This document shows positions 57,199 through 64,000 of a DNA stretch of 64,000 bases, in pieces. The notes beneath the pieces are model-generated. The model searched no databases. It had not been told where the DNA came from and saw nothing but the letters and a program-made list of their open reading frames with translations. The stretch spans positions 748,287-812,286 of the forward strand of contig NZ_JAGJTM010000004.1 in NCBI RefSeq assembly GCF_018221685.1, given 5' to 3'. Within the stretch, counting starts at the first letter, position 1, and the number at the start of each line of letters is the position of its first letter. The DNA is from Bombella apis (GTDB taxonomy: Bacteria; Pseudomonadota; Alphaproteobacteria; Acetobacterales; Acetobacteraceae). Both the position numbers and the translations under genes were made by a program.

Positions 57199-59979
57199 TC
57201 ATAGAGCCCCGTTCGGTCGCAGCCAATTCTTGATCCTGATACCAGTCAGGCGATTGGGGGCATACCGTCCGGCCATGATGTCACTGCGCTGGACAACAAT
57301 CGGGTTGCCGTCTTTTCCCTGTAGGTACTGCCATTCTCCAGGCACTGTCTTGCTGGGGATGGCGAGGCTGTAGCCGCTGTTGTCCGACACCGAGACCCAC
57401 TTGCCGGATGTTCTGGCATTGGCCAGCACCTGCTCGTTGGAGAGCTTTTCACTGACACCGGGCAGTGGCTTGACCGAGACATCATCAGGCGTCAGCCTGG
57501 ACATGAAGGCAGCGAGGGCGTCCTGCGTCGTGTCCATCTCGCCCTTTGGGGTCCGCAGGTAGCCTGACGTGTCATACTTCAGGTCCACCATGTCCTTGCG
57601 GGCCTGAGCCAGGGCCTCATTCACGTTCATGCCTTTGCCCATATAGCCCAGAGCCTGCATCTTCACCGTGTCGTAGAAGTTCCTGTAGCTGGCTGGTCCG
57701 CCCTGCTGGAGGAGCATGGTCTGGCGCAGGTCGGCCAGACTGTTGCCCACAGGGTCGTTGCTGGCCGTGGCATTGAGCTGGGCGGCATCCGGCCCTGCCA
57801 GACGCTTGAGGTCATCCGTCCCGGTCTGGATATTGCGCTGGAGAACGGCCCGTGCGGCTCCCTGCTGTGGCGTGTCCATGTCGGCAATGACCGCATAGGG
57901 GGCGGGCAGGCCCTTCTGCACCAGCTCGTCCAGAATGCCATTCCATGCCTTGCCGTAATGCTGCTTCATGCCGTCCATGATGGGGGCGATTGCCTGTTTT
58001 GTCGGGTCGATGCCCGAAAGCCCGGTGATGATGCCATGTGCCTGATCGTCCGTCAGATAGCGGGGGCTGGCCACGCCCATCATCTGCTGCACGGCCCGCA
58101 GTTTCCCGGCATAGGTCTCAAAGGCTTCCGGCGTCTGGTTCTGCTGGTAGTCCTGCCATGCCTGCTGCACGGAGGGGTGACCGGCGGCATAGCCTGCCGG
58201 GTCATCCCTGAGGGCCTCTTCCCGTCTGGTCATGGCAAGCTGGAGATGGGCATTGATCTGGGCACGGGTTCCGTAGTCATCCACACTGGCATCGCCCAGA
58301 ACATCCTGCGAGGCCTGCATGTAGGCCCCGACCTGCGCCGGGGTGGCCCATTTCAGGGCTTTGAGGGCCAGCCCGGCCTGCCGCCTCTCATTCAGGCCGG
58401 AGACGATGCGGTCAGCTTCATCCGGCTGGTAGAGCGACCTGATCTGTTGTTCGGGCACCTGATTTTGCGTGTTGCCATTCATATAGGCCGAAGACAGGTC
58501 ATTGATCTGACCATGCAGGGACGCCCTGGCATCCCGTGTCTGGGCCTCCCACAGCGCATTGTTGTGCATGGCCCGGGACATGGCGTGATCTTCAATTTCC
58601 TGCCCATAGCCACGCTCCTGCGCCACCTGATGGATCTCTGCCAGCTTGGCGGAAAGGTCCGGCGGCGTGGCAGACGGGGCGGGAACATTGCGGGAGAGAG
58701 ATGAGGCAACCCGGGAGACATAACGCTGTGTCTCATCATAGGGGATGGACTGCACGAACTGCTCGTCACTGATGGCCCCGGTGCGTGGGTCGCCATACTG
58801 CTTCAGCCATCTGTCCACCGTTCCCGGCCCTGCATTGTAGGCGGCACAGGCCAGCGTCTGGTTGTTGCCGTACCTGTCGCAGAGCTGGTGGAAGTAGGCC
58901 TGTCCCAGCGCACGGTTGTAATTCTCATCATGCAGGAAGCGGTTCTCATCCCACGGGATGCCGATGCGCCGGGCCGTTTCTTCTGCCGTGGCCGGGAGCA
59001 TCTGGGCTATGCCGATGGCACCCTTGCCAGAGGTGATGGTGTTGCCGTCCCTGTCCTTCTGCCTGCCTCCGCTTTCGGCCAGCAGCATGTTCTGCATGGT
59101 GGCGGACGGGTCGGCATCGGCCGGCACGGCCTGCGGTCCACCATGATCGTTCCAGACCTCATTGGCGAGGTTGTCCCCGACCTGCCTGTTATATTCTGGC
59201 CTGATGGCGGCCATCGTCTGGGCGAAGACGGGAGCGGACATGTTCTTCTCGTTGGAAAGAAGCATGTTCCGGGCACTGATGGCGTCGCCCTTCTGGGCCG
59301 CCGTGATGATGGCCGTGTGAAAGTAGCTGTCATTCCACTGCTGGATGTTCTGTAGCGTGACAGGATGGTCCGCCCCGTAACCCAGAGTGGCATTGCGGGC
59401 GATGATGCTCTGCCTGCCCTGAGCGTAGGCATTGGCGAACGCTGCCGGGTTATCGCTGTTGGCGGCCCCGCTGCTGGCAAGGGAGGAGAGCGTGGCATCC
59501 TGCACGTTGTCCTGATAGCTCTGCCGCTGTCCGGCGGCGTGGGCGGCCAGACTGCCCAGCGCACCATTCATGAAAGGCTCGCTTTCCTGGGCGAAGATGC
59601 GCTGCTGTGCGGGTGTCAGGCCGTTCATGAGGGACTGCTGATACTGCCGGAAACCGTCAGCCGTTGGCTGCCACGCATCCAGTGCCGCCTTGTCCTTCAG
59701 GCCGAGAAAACCCGACTTCATCGGGTCTGACGGATCTCCGTACTGTACGACCTTGCCCTGTTCACGCAGGCTGTTCATGGCGTTCTGCACGGCGGTGATG
59801 TCATCCTGCCGTTGCAGGCGGAAGGCGGCATCTGCCACATCGCCTGCACCCTGCCCGAACTGTCCAAGACCACGGGCAATCATGCCGCCATAATTGGGGA
59901 CGTCCAGTACCTCTGTTCCGCCCGCTGATACTCTGTCCGGCAGCTTGTAGAGGTCATCCGTATAAGGAACCTGCGGCAT
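57199..59979 (-). CDS. Internal virion protein with lytic transglycosylase domain (T7 gp16-like)
   Basis: 926 residues. A mid-protein SLT domain (about 295-410) has the catalytic Glu in MLLAESGGRQKDRDG, then GKGAIGIAQMLPATAEETAR and LACAAYNAGPGTVDRWLKQYG, so it should locally open peptidoglycan during DNA entry. The rest is helical and Gln/Ala-rich, without membrane segments. Such proteins in podoviruses are packed in the capsid and ejected. It is the last gene of the portal block and stops before the hairpin array. Confidence 0.85.
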   Translation of the reverse strand: MPQVPYTDDLYKLPDRVSAGGTEVLDVPNYGGMIARGLGQFGQGAGDVADAAFRLQRQDDITAVQNAMNSLREQGKVVQYGDPSDPMKSGFLGLKDKAALDAWQPTADGFRQYQQSLMNGLTPAQQRIFAQESEPFMNGALGSLAAHAAGQRQSYQDNVQDATLSSLASSGAANSDNPAAFANAYAQGRQSIIARNATLGYGADHPVTLQNIQQWNDSYFHTAIITAAQKGDAISARNMLLSNEKNMSAPVFAQTMAAIRPEYNRQVGDNLANEVWNDHGGPQAVPADADPSATMQNMLLAESGGRQKDRDGNTITSGKGAIGIAQMLPATAEETARRIGIPWDENRFLHDENYNRALGQAYFHQLCDRYGNNQTLACAAYNAGPGTVDRWLKQYGDPRTGAISDEQFVQSIPYDETQRYVSRVASSLSRNVPAPSATPPDLSAKLAEIHQVAQERGYGQEIEDHAMSRAMHNNALWEAQTRDARASLHGQINDLSSAYMNGNTQNQVPEQQIRSLYQPDEADRIVSGLNERRQAGLALKALKWATPAQVGAYMQASQDVLGDASVDDYGTRAQINAHLQLAMTRREEALRDDPAGYAAGHPSVQQAWQDYQQNQTPEAFETYAGKLRAVQQMMGVASPRYLTDDQAHGIITGLSGIDPTKQAIAPIMDGMKQHYGKAWNGILDELVQKGLPAPYAVIADMDTPQQGAARAVLQRNIQTGTDDLKRLAGPDAAQLNATASNDPVGNSLADLRQTMLLQQGGPASYRNFYDTVKMQALGYMGKGMNVNEALAQARKDMVDLKYDTSGYLRTPKGEMDTTQDALAAFMSRLTPDDVSVKPLPGVSEKLSNEQVLANARTSGKWVSVSDNSGYSLAIPSKTVPGEWQYLQGKDGNPIVVQRSDIMAGRYAPNRLTGIRIKNWLRPNGAL

Positions 59980-59982
59980 GGA

Positions 59983-60591
59983 TTACGCTCTCCATGGGGA
60001 TGGGGTGGCGGAGGAGGCTCCGGCTATTGTGTGGCCGTTACCACTGAATGGATCAGTGAATGAGGAGCGGGCACTGCTGGCCATGTCGTTCCATTTCGGG
60101 GCGAAGGCGGATACGCCCTGCGCCAGTGATCCTGTGGCACCAAGCGCACCGGAGGCCCATGCGGCAGGCGTTCCGGCTGCGGCAATGCGGGCCTGATTGT
60201 TGTAGGAAATCGCCTGATTGCTGTAGGCCGTGGACTGCGTGCTGGCATCATACTGGTCCGTCCCCACGGAAAGGCCGGTATTGCGGGCTGTGGACTGCTG
60301 CACGTCGAGAGCGGACCCGCTGGAGGTATCCACACCATTTGCCGCCATGAAGGCCCGCTGTGCTGCCAGATGCTGGTCGCCCTGCTGGTAATCCCTCTGT
60401 GCGTTCAGATAGCCCTGGTCGATGGAGTTCTGCGATGCCTGCGAGGAAATCTGGGCCTGCTGGCGGCTCTGTTCTTCCTGCGCTCTATTAGATGCTGCCT
60501 GCCCCTGAGCGGCAATAAGTGCGCCGGAGGCACTGGCAGCGGCGGAAACACCTGCTGCGATGGCGGCAATTGTGCCGGTGATGACGCACAT
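59983..60591 (-). CDS. Internal virion protein (T7 gp14-like)
   Basis: 202 residues. The N-terminus is a hydrophobic Ala/Gly-rich stretch (ITGTIAAIAAGVSAAASASGA), followed by a long Gln/Ala/Ser helical region (SNRAQEEQSRQQAQISSQAS) with AAQRAFMAANGVDTSSGSALD. This layout is common in gp14-type internal core proteins that form the pore in the outer membrane. TGATG overlap with the upstream gene. Confidence 0.7.
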   Translation of the reverse strand: MCVITGTIAAIAAGVSAAASASGALIAAQGQAASNRAQEEQSRQQAQISSQASQNSIDQGYLNAQRDYQQGDQHLAAQRAFMAANGVDTSSGSALDVQQSTARNTGLSVGTDQYDASTQSTAYSNQAISYNNQARIAAAGTPAAWASGALGATGSLAQGVSAFAPKWNDMASSARSSFTDPFSGNGHTIAGASSATPSPWRA

Positions 60592-61052
60592 CAGGCAAAA
60601 CCTTTCATCTCAAAACGGCAGAACATGGCCCCATCAAGGCCGTGCGGCTGTGGTGCTCCGATGGTGAAGCCCAGCCATGAAAGCCAGCGTATTGCCCCGG
60701 TGTAACGGGCATCAACATGGTTCATGAGCAGGGCGTGCTGCTGCCGCCACTGGTCAACCCAGAAGCGTGTTTCCCGCAGAAAGGTCTTCTGGTGACGGTT
60801 GATGGCGTCTGTCCCGACCAGCCACGGGATGCCCACATCCATCCGTGGCGCAACGCCGAACAGCGCAACGGGCTGTTTATCATCCAGAAACAGCCCTGCC
60901 ATGCCGCCCTGTCGTGATTCCTCCACGCTCCGGCGCATTGCGGGGAGGATGTGGCCATGCCCGGCCCGGATGACCTCGAGCGCATCATTCCGGCGGAGCA
61001 TGGGGGCAATCAGGTCGGCATCGTCTGGTTCTGCAAAGCGGAATGTGAGCAT
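60591..61052 (-). CDS. T7 gp13-like internal virion protein (GNAT-like fold)
   Basis: 153 residues. FRFAEPDDADLIAPMLRRND at the N-terminus, a central VALFGVAPRMDVGIPWLVGT and C-terminal TGAIRWLSWLGFTIGAPQP match the pattern of podovirus gp13 family proteins, which resemble acetyltransferases. Whether it is catalytic is unknown. Spacing of 1 bp to the preceding gene and TGATG overlap with the next support translational coupling. Confidence 0.75.
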   Translation of the reverse strand: MLTFRFAEPDDADLIAPMLRRNDALEVIRAGHGHILPAMRRSVEESRQGGMAGLFLDDKQPVALFGVAPRMDVGIPWLVGTDAINRHQKTFLRETRFWVDQWRQQHALLMNHVDARYTGAIRWLSWLGFTIGAPQPHGLDGAMFCRFEMKGFA

Positions 61053-61053
61053 G

Positions 61054-61320
61054 TCAGGCCTTTCTCACGGCGTCCGTCATCCAGTCTGTCAGCTGGATGC
61101 CGATGCTTCTCTGTCCCTCACGGTAGGCCGTTGCACCCGTATCTCCGGGCACGAATGAGGCACGGTCCCGGCCTGTAGCCTCGATGATGCGCCGGAGAAG
61201 ACGTTGGCCCTCCGGCAGTTCCAGAACGGCCTGAATGTCAGCTTGTTCTTGCGTGGCTCGTGCCCGGCGGCGGCGTCCATGGTCCCTGATCTGTTCCTCA
61301 TCATGCGGGTCGATCGTCAT
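61054..61320 (-). CDS. Bbp19-like phage protein
   Basis: 88 residues. VLELPEGQRLLRRIIEATGR, then TGATAYREGQRSIGIQLTDW, is the pattern of the Bbp19-like phage domain that lies next to portal genes in BPP-1-like phages. Function unknown; small helical protein. Confidence 0.75.
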   Translation of the reverse strand: MTIDPHDEEQIRDHGRRRRARATQEQADIQAVLELPEGQRLLRRIIEATGRDRASFVPGDTGATAYREGQRSIGIQLTDWMTDAVRKA

Positions 61321-61326
61321 TCCCTG

Positions 61327-63072
61327 TTACCCCTGTGCTCCGGCTGCAAAACTGCCCATGATTGCCTGGAGGGCGTTCGTGCCGCCGCCCACATCCGTAT
61401 CGGAGAGCGTCTTGGCCCCGGCTGCCATCTGTTGCGCCTGTTCTGCCATCTGCTGCTGTTGCTGCTGATAGGCCCGCTGCTGCCTCTGCTGGGCTACGAA
61501 ATCGGGATCACGCAGGATGGACGGGTCCACGCCGAGAAGGTCGCCATACCGATCAATGGCGGCATCAAGGTCGAGATTGTCCATGATGGACGGATCAGCA
61601 CCAGCCAGAGAGCCAGCGAAGCGGACGATCTGCTCGATGCCGGTCGTCTCCGTGGCCCGCTGGGCCTGTGCCATGATGGAGCTGTAGGCGATCTTGATGT
61701 TGTGGCCGTTCAGCTCATCAGGGCGGGGCAGGATGAGGCTATTGCGCTCCATGATCTCCAGCGTCGTGGTGATGATCGGGTCCAGGGCCTCGTTGTGGAA
61801 ACGCTCCAGAACCGGGCCGAGAGTGAGCATCTTCTCCTGCTGCCGGACATTGATCTCAGCCGCCGTCACGGGCTGGGTCGTCTCCATGCCCTGCGAGACC
61901 ATCAGGATCAGGTCATTCCGCAACGTCTTGCGTATCTGGTCCTGAAACTCGGCAATGCGCTGTTGCAGCGGCGTGACGTTCGGGCTGACCTGATAGACGG
62001 GCCGGATGCCCGCCCCGGAACCGGACGCATTGAGGCCCGGAATGAAGTTCAGTCCGCCGGGCAGCAGATTGACCATGCTTTCCTGCAATGATGCATCGGC
62101 CATCGTGGGAGGACGGGCATATTTGTCGATCGCCTCGGCCAGCCTGACCTGTGCCACCTGTAGCGACTTGATGTCCGGCAGGGCGTCTTCACCGGGGCCA
62201 TGCCCGTACACGTCATTGCTGGCCGTGGACCAGCGGGGCGCAATGAAGGGCTTGCGAGGATAGGCCTCGATCAGCAGGGCAGGGTGCGTATCATTCCCAT
62301 ACTCGTAATAAATGCCGATATAGGGCGCACCCTGCCAGCCAAACGCCCCGGCAATGCGGGAACTGTTGGGCATGATGGCATGGACAATCGGCAGCTCCAC
62401 CGTCAGCTGGCGGCTTTCCCAGAGGGATTGAACGGTTGGAGACACGTTCTCCAGCCCGAACCGCTGGACGATCTGGGCCACGTTCTGGACGTATTCACGG
62501 AACAGGGTATCGACCTCGCCCCGGTCATTCTGGGCAAGGTAGTATTCCCCTGCCGTGAGGGGATAGAAGCGAACGATGTCTTCATAGTCCTGAAGGATGA
62601 TGCAGGCCGCCGTGCCGAATCCGGCAAGCTCCTCGTAGGTCTGGCTCATGGCCGCATAGAAATTGCCAGTCGCCAGCACCCGCTGGAGGCGGGACTTGGT
62701 GTCGGATAGCCAGCGCTTGATCCGGTCATCGTCATTCAGCTGGTCATTGTTCGTCTCCAGCCGGAACCAGTCACGGGCAGGGGACGTGATGCCCGCCATG
62801 AGGAAGGCCGCCAGATTGCCCAGCGCAATGCTTCCCGTCTTGTCCACGATCTGTGGGCCTTTGACACGCCCTCGGCTGGACTGGTTCGGCACATGAAAAT
62901 AGCGGCCCCGTGTAGGGAGGATATAGTGGCTGATCTCCCGCCACGTGTCCCGCCAGACCAGCCTGTCAGAACGCAGCATGACGAGCCTGCGGTCCGCCTC
63001 GTCACGGAGGGACTGCATGCCTGCTTCATCACGCATTAACGGGTTATGCGTTGTGACGGGACGCTGGGCCAT
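61327..63072 (-). CDS. Portal (head-tail connecting) protein
   Basis: 581 residues. The conserved N-terminal WRDTWREISHYILPTRGRYF, DKTGSIALGNLAAFLMAGIT, WFRLETNNDQLNDDDRIKRW and FGTAACIILQDYE identify the podovirus head-to-tail connecting protein family (PF12236-type). The C-terminus is a Gln-rich tail (QQRQQRAYQQQQQQMAEQAQ). It is the dodecameric DNA-packaging portal. Preceded by a 67-residue gene, 1 bp away, which starts the block after the 63299 motif. Terminase must lie further right. Confidence 0.93.
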   Translation of the reverse strand: MAQRPVTTHNPLMRDEAGMQSLRDEADRRLVMLRSDRLVWRDTWREISHYILPTRGRYFHVPNQSSRGRVKGPQIVDKTGSIALGNLAAFLMAGITSPARDWFRLETNNDQLNDDDRIKRWLSDTKSRLQRVLATGNFYAAMSQTYEELAGFGTAACIILQDYEDIVRFYPLTAGEYYLAQNDRGEVDTLFREYVQNVAQIVQRFGLENVSPTVQSLWESRQLTVELPIVHAIMPNSSRIAGAFGWQGAPYIGIYYEYGNDTHPALLIEAYPRKPFIAPRWSTASNDVYGHGPGEDALPDIKSLQVAQVRLAEAIDKYARPPTMADASLQESMVNLLPGGLNFIPGLNASGSGAGIRPVYQVSPNVTPLQQRIAEFQDQIRKTLRNDLILMVSQGMETTQPVTAAEINVRQQEKMLTLGPVLERFHNEALDPIITTTLEIMERNSLILPRPDELNGHNIKIAYSSIMAQAQRATETTGIEQIVRFAGSLAGADPSIMDNLDLDAAIDRYGDLLGVDPSILRDPDFVAQQRQQRAYQQQQQQMAEQAQQMAAGAKTLSDTDVGGGTNALQAIMGSFAAGAQG

Positions 63073-63073
63073 T

Positions 63074-63277
63074 TCAGCCGCCGAGCAGCGTCTTCGGTGC
63101 GCTGTTGTTCGTCTGGGTCAGGCCCTGCGAGCCTGTCAGCAGGGTGGAGCCGAAGCCGCCAGCCAGCTTTGCAGCATTGGTGGCCTGTTGCGACTGCTGT
63201 TTACCGGCCTGCGTGACCTGAGCAGCTGGGGACGGAGTAGGGAGCGGGGTGGAAAGATGTGGAGCAGATGAGCACAT
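63074..63277 (-). CDS. Small hypothetical phage protein
   Basis: 67 residues, Ser/Thr/Pro/Gln-rich, ending GGFGSTLLTGSQGLTQTNNS then APKTLLGG. Short proteins with such a tail commonly stand next to the portal gene in phages of this type. No Shine-Dalgarno site is visible; the 21 bp to the motif 63299-63316 hardly leave room for one. Confidence 0.6.
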   Translation of the reverse strand: MCSSAPHLSTPLPTPSPAAQVTQAGKQQSQQATNAAKLAGGFGSTLLTGSQGLTQTNNSAPKTLLGG

Positions 63278-63298
63278 AATGGGCTATCGTGCAGGGTA

Positions 63299-63316
63299 TT
63301 TGTAATTCTGGTGTGT
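63299..63316 (-). repeat. Late-gene motif, copy 4
   Basis: Minus strand ACACACCAGAATTACAAA, identical to copy 3, ending 21 bp upstream of the first gene of the portal block. AT-rich sequence begins immediately to the right. Confidence 0.8.
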
Positions 63317-63345
63317 ATTTTTTATCCTGTCTTTGATGGCAACTT

Positions 63346-64000
63346 ATGGAAGGTTTTCTCTCCAATATGTCTATATTTCATCCTATTGCAGTCTTTGCGA
63401 TGATAATGGCTTTATTGTGTATCATCTGGGAGAGTGCTTATTATTTTCTGTGCAGTAAAAATTCTGAAGAGAAGGGATGCATGATCATAGTCCGCCTCCG
63501 TAGAGTGGCGGTGTTATCGTGCATTATTTCATTATCTTTTGTATTTATTGTGTTTTTAAATGAAGGAAATATCAATATATTAGGAATTAAAATTAATATT
63601 TATGACAAATTTAAAAGTTTTTCTTCTTTATTTAAAGAGGGTAACATAGGAATTTTATCATTTATATTTTTTGGTTCGGGGATGAGTACGGTTATAAAAA
63701 TATTAATGGAGATAGATATTGGAAATAATTCAAGTAAAAATAATTTTAAGGTAGTTGTAGGTATTTTTAAAAAAAATATAGTAATTTCTTTTTATTATAT
63801 CTACTTCCTCTATCAATTTTATTGCTCAGCATTTTTAATTATTGAAATAAGTCTTTTCTTTGATAAGGAATATGGCAAATATTTTGATATTCATCGAACA
63901 ATAAAAATTTTTGATATTAATCTTTCAGAAAAAATGTATTTTTTATTATTGTATTCATTTTTATTTTTATGTTCTAATCTTTGGTATTTTGCTATTGTTT
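63346..64000 (+). CDS. AT-rich multi-pass membrane protein, cut by the window end
   Basis: 218 uninterrupted codons from ATG 63346 to the window end, on the strand opposite to the virion genes. GC content is about 25 percent against about 60 for the phage, so it is a recent acquisition. The translated part has several hydrophobic segments: FHPIAVFAMIMALLCIIW, VAVLSCIISLSFVFIVFL, GILSFIFFGSGMSTVI, IVISFYYIYFLYQFYC and YFLLLYSFLFLCSNLW. No family recognised; no ribosome site is clear. A lysogenic conversion or defence/exclusion gene is possible but unsupported by any motif. Confidence 0.7.
   Translation, partial: MEGFLSNMSIFHPIAVFAMIMALLCIIWESAYYFLCSKNSEEKGCMIIVRLRRVAVLSCIISLSFVFIVFLNEGNINILGIKINIYDKFKSFSSLFKEGNIGILSFIFFGSGMSTVIKILMEIDIGNNSSKNNFKVVVGIFKKNIVISFYYIYFLYQFYCSAFLIIEISLFFDKEYGKYFDIHRTIKIFDINLSEKMYFLLLYSFLFLCSNLWYFAIV

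Larger units (their letters stand above)
38722..64000. mobile_element. Prophage (podovirus), left end at tRNA-Val, right end beyond the window
   Basis: From about 38,722 every recognisable gene is phage-type: spanins, BRO-N and Rha proteins, endolysin, internal virion proteins, tail tube proteins, tail fibre, capsid cement protein, capsid, scaffold, portal. Virion and lysis genes all read leftward. Head genes resemble Bordetella phage BPP-1 (Bbp16- and Bbp19-like proteins); internal virion and tail genes resemble the T7 plan. No integrase, repressor, terminase, polymerase or replication gene appears, so these must lie right of 64,000. The 128 bp between the tRNA and the first gene have no gene and should contain the left attachment site; its exact edge cannot be set without the right copy. 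Confidence 0.9.

Noticed and set aside
58915..58930. TTGTAATTCT, partial match to the late-gene motif
   Set aside because: Inside the 926-residue virion gene, without the GGTGTGT half.
38722..64000. Diversity-generating retroelement, expected from similarity of the head genes to phage BPP-1
   Set aside because: No reverse transcriptase gene, no lectin-fold variable protein and no template/variable repeat pair noticed in the window; it could only exist right of 64,000.

Overview
The window looks like a chromosome segment of an acetic acid bacterium (Acetobacteraceae, Alphaproteobacteria). By eye the GC content is near 60 percent. The E1-beta subunit of pyruvate dehydrogenase carries its own lipoyl domain, HemB has the non-cysteine metal-site variant, and PurS/PurQ/PurL are three separate proteins; all fit an alphaproteobacterium. 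Genus cannot be fixed from sequence alone; a small-genome, insect-associated relative such as Bombella is a guess.

Positions 1-38,640 are compact core chromosome with many 1-4 bp stop/start overlaps. In order: a leftward block kdsA(partial)-pyrG-secG-tpiA; a rightward run with a PpiD-like periplasmic foldase, trpE-trpG-trpD-trpC, pdhA-pdhB-pdhC-lpd, lipA and a COQ10/RatA START protein; a small secreted His-rich protein with promoter and terminator; leftward lytic transglycosylase and TerC-like genes; the purine set purB, purC-purS-[secreted two-repeat Rap1a-like protein]-purQ-purL followed by bolA and CGFS glutaredoxin; leftward yraN and hemB; three tandem paralogous amino acid permeases; glyA; a DEAD-box helicase; and an ELM1-like gene coupled to a large unknown gene.

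A tRNA-Val(CAC) gene at 38,647-38,721 marks the probable integration site of a prophage that fills the rest of the window. No integrase, repressor, terminase or replication gene is visible, so the prophage continues past 64,000. It is a podovirus with a BPP-1-like head (portal, Bbp19-like protein, scaffold, capsid, Bbp16-like cement protein), T7-like tail tube and internal virion proteins, and lysis genes (spanins, endolysin, holin candidates). Nearly all virion and lysis genes run leftward. BRO-N and Rha proteins, a ribbon-helix-helix protein and two AT-rich rightward genes are accessory.

Two prophage observations stand out. First, a GH66-type dextranase with a Sec signal peptide and a C-terminal CBM6-like domain is translationally coupled at both ends to tail genes, next to a tail-fibre-like protein. 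This suggests a phage that handles the alpha-1,6-glucan made by acetic acid bacteria. Second, an 18-bp motif (TTTGTAATTCTGGTGTGT on the + strand) occurs four times, each 21-43 bp upstream of the first gene of a late block (portal/internal virion, head/tail, large internal proteins, lysis). It looks like a phage-specific late promoter or activator site. No stretch longer than about 300 bases lacks a gene.
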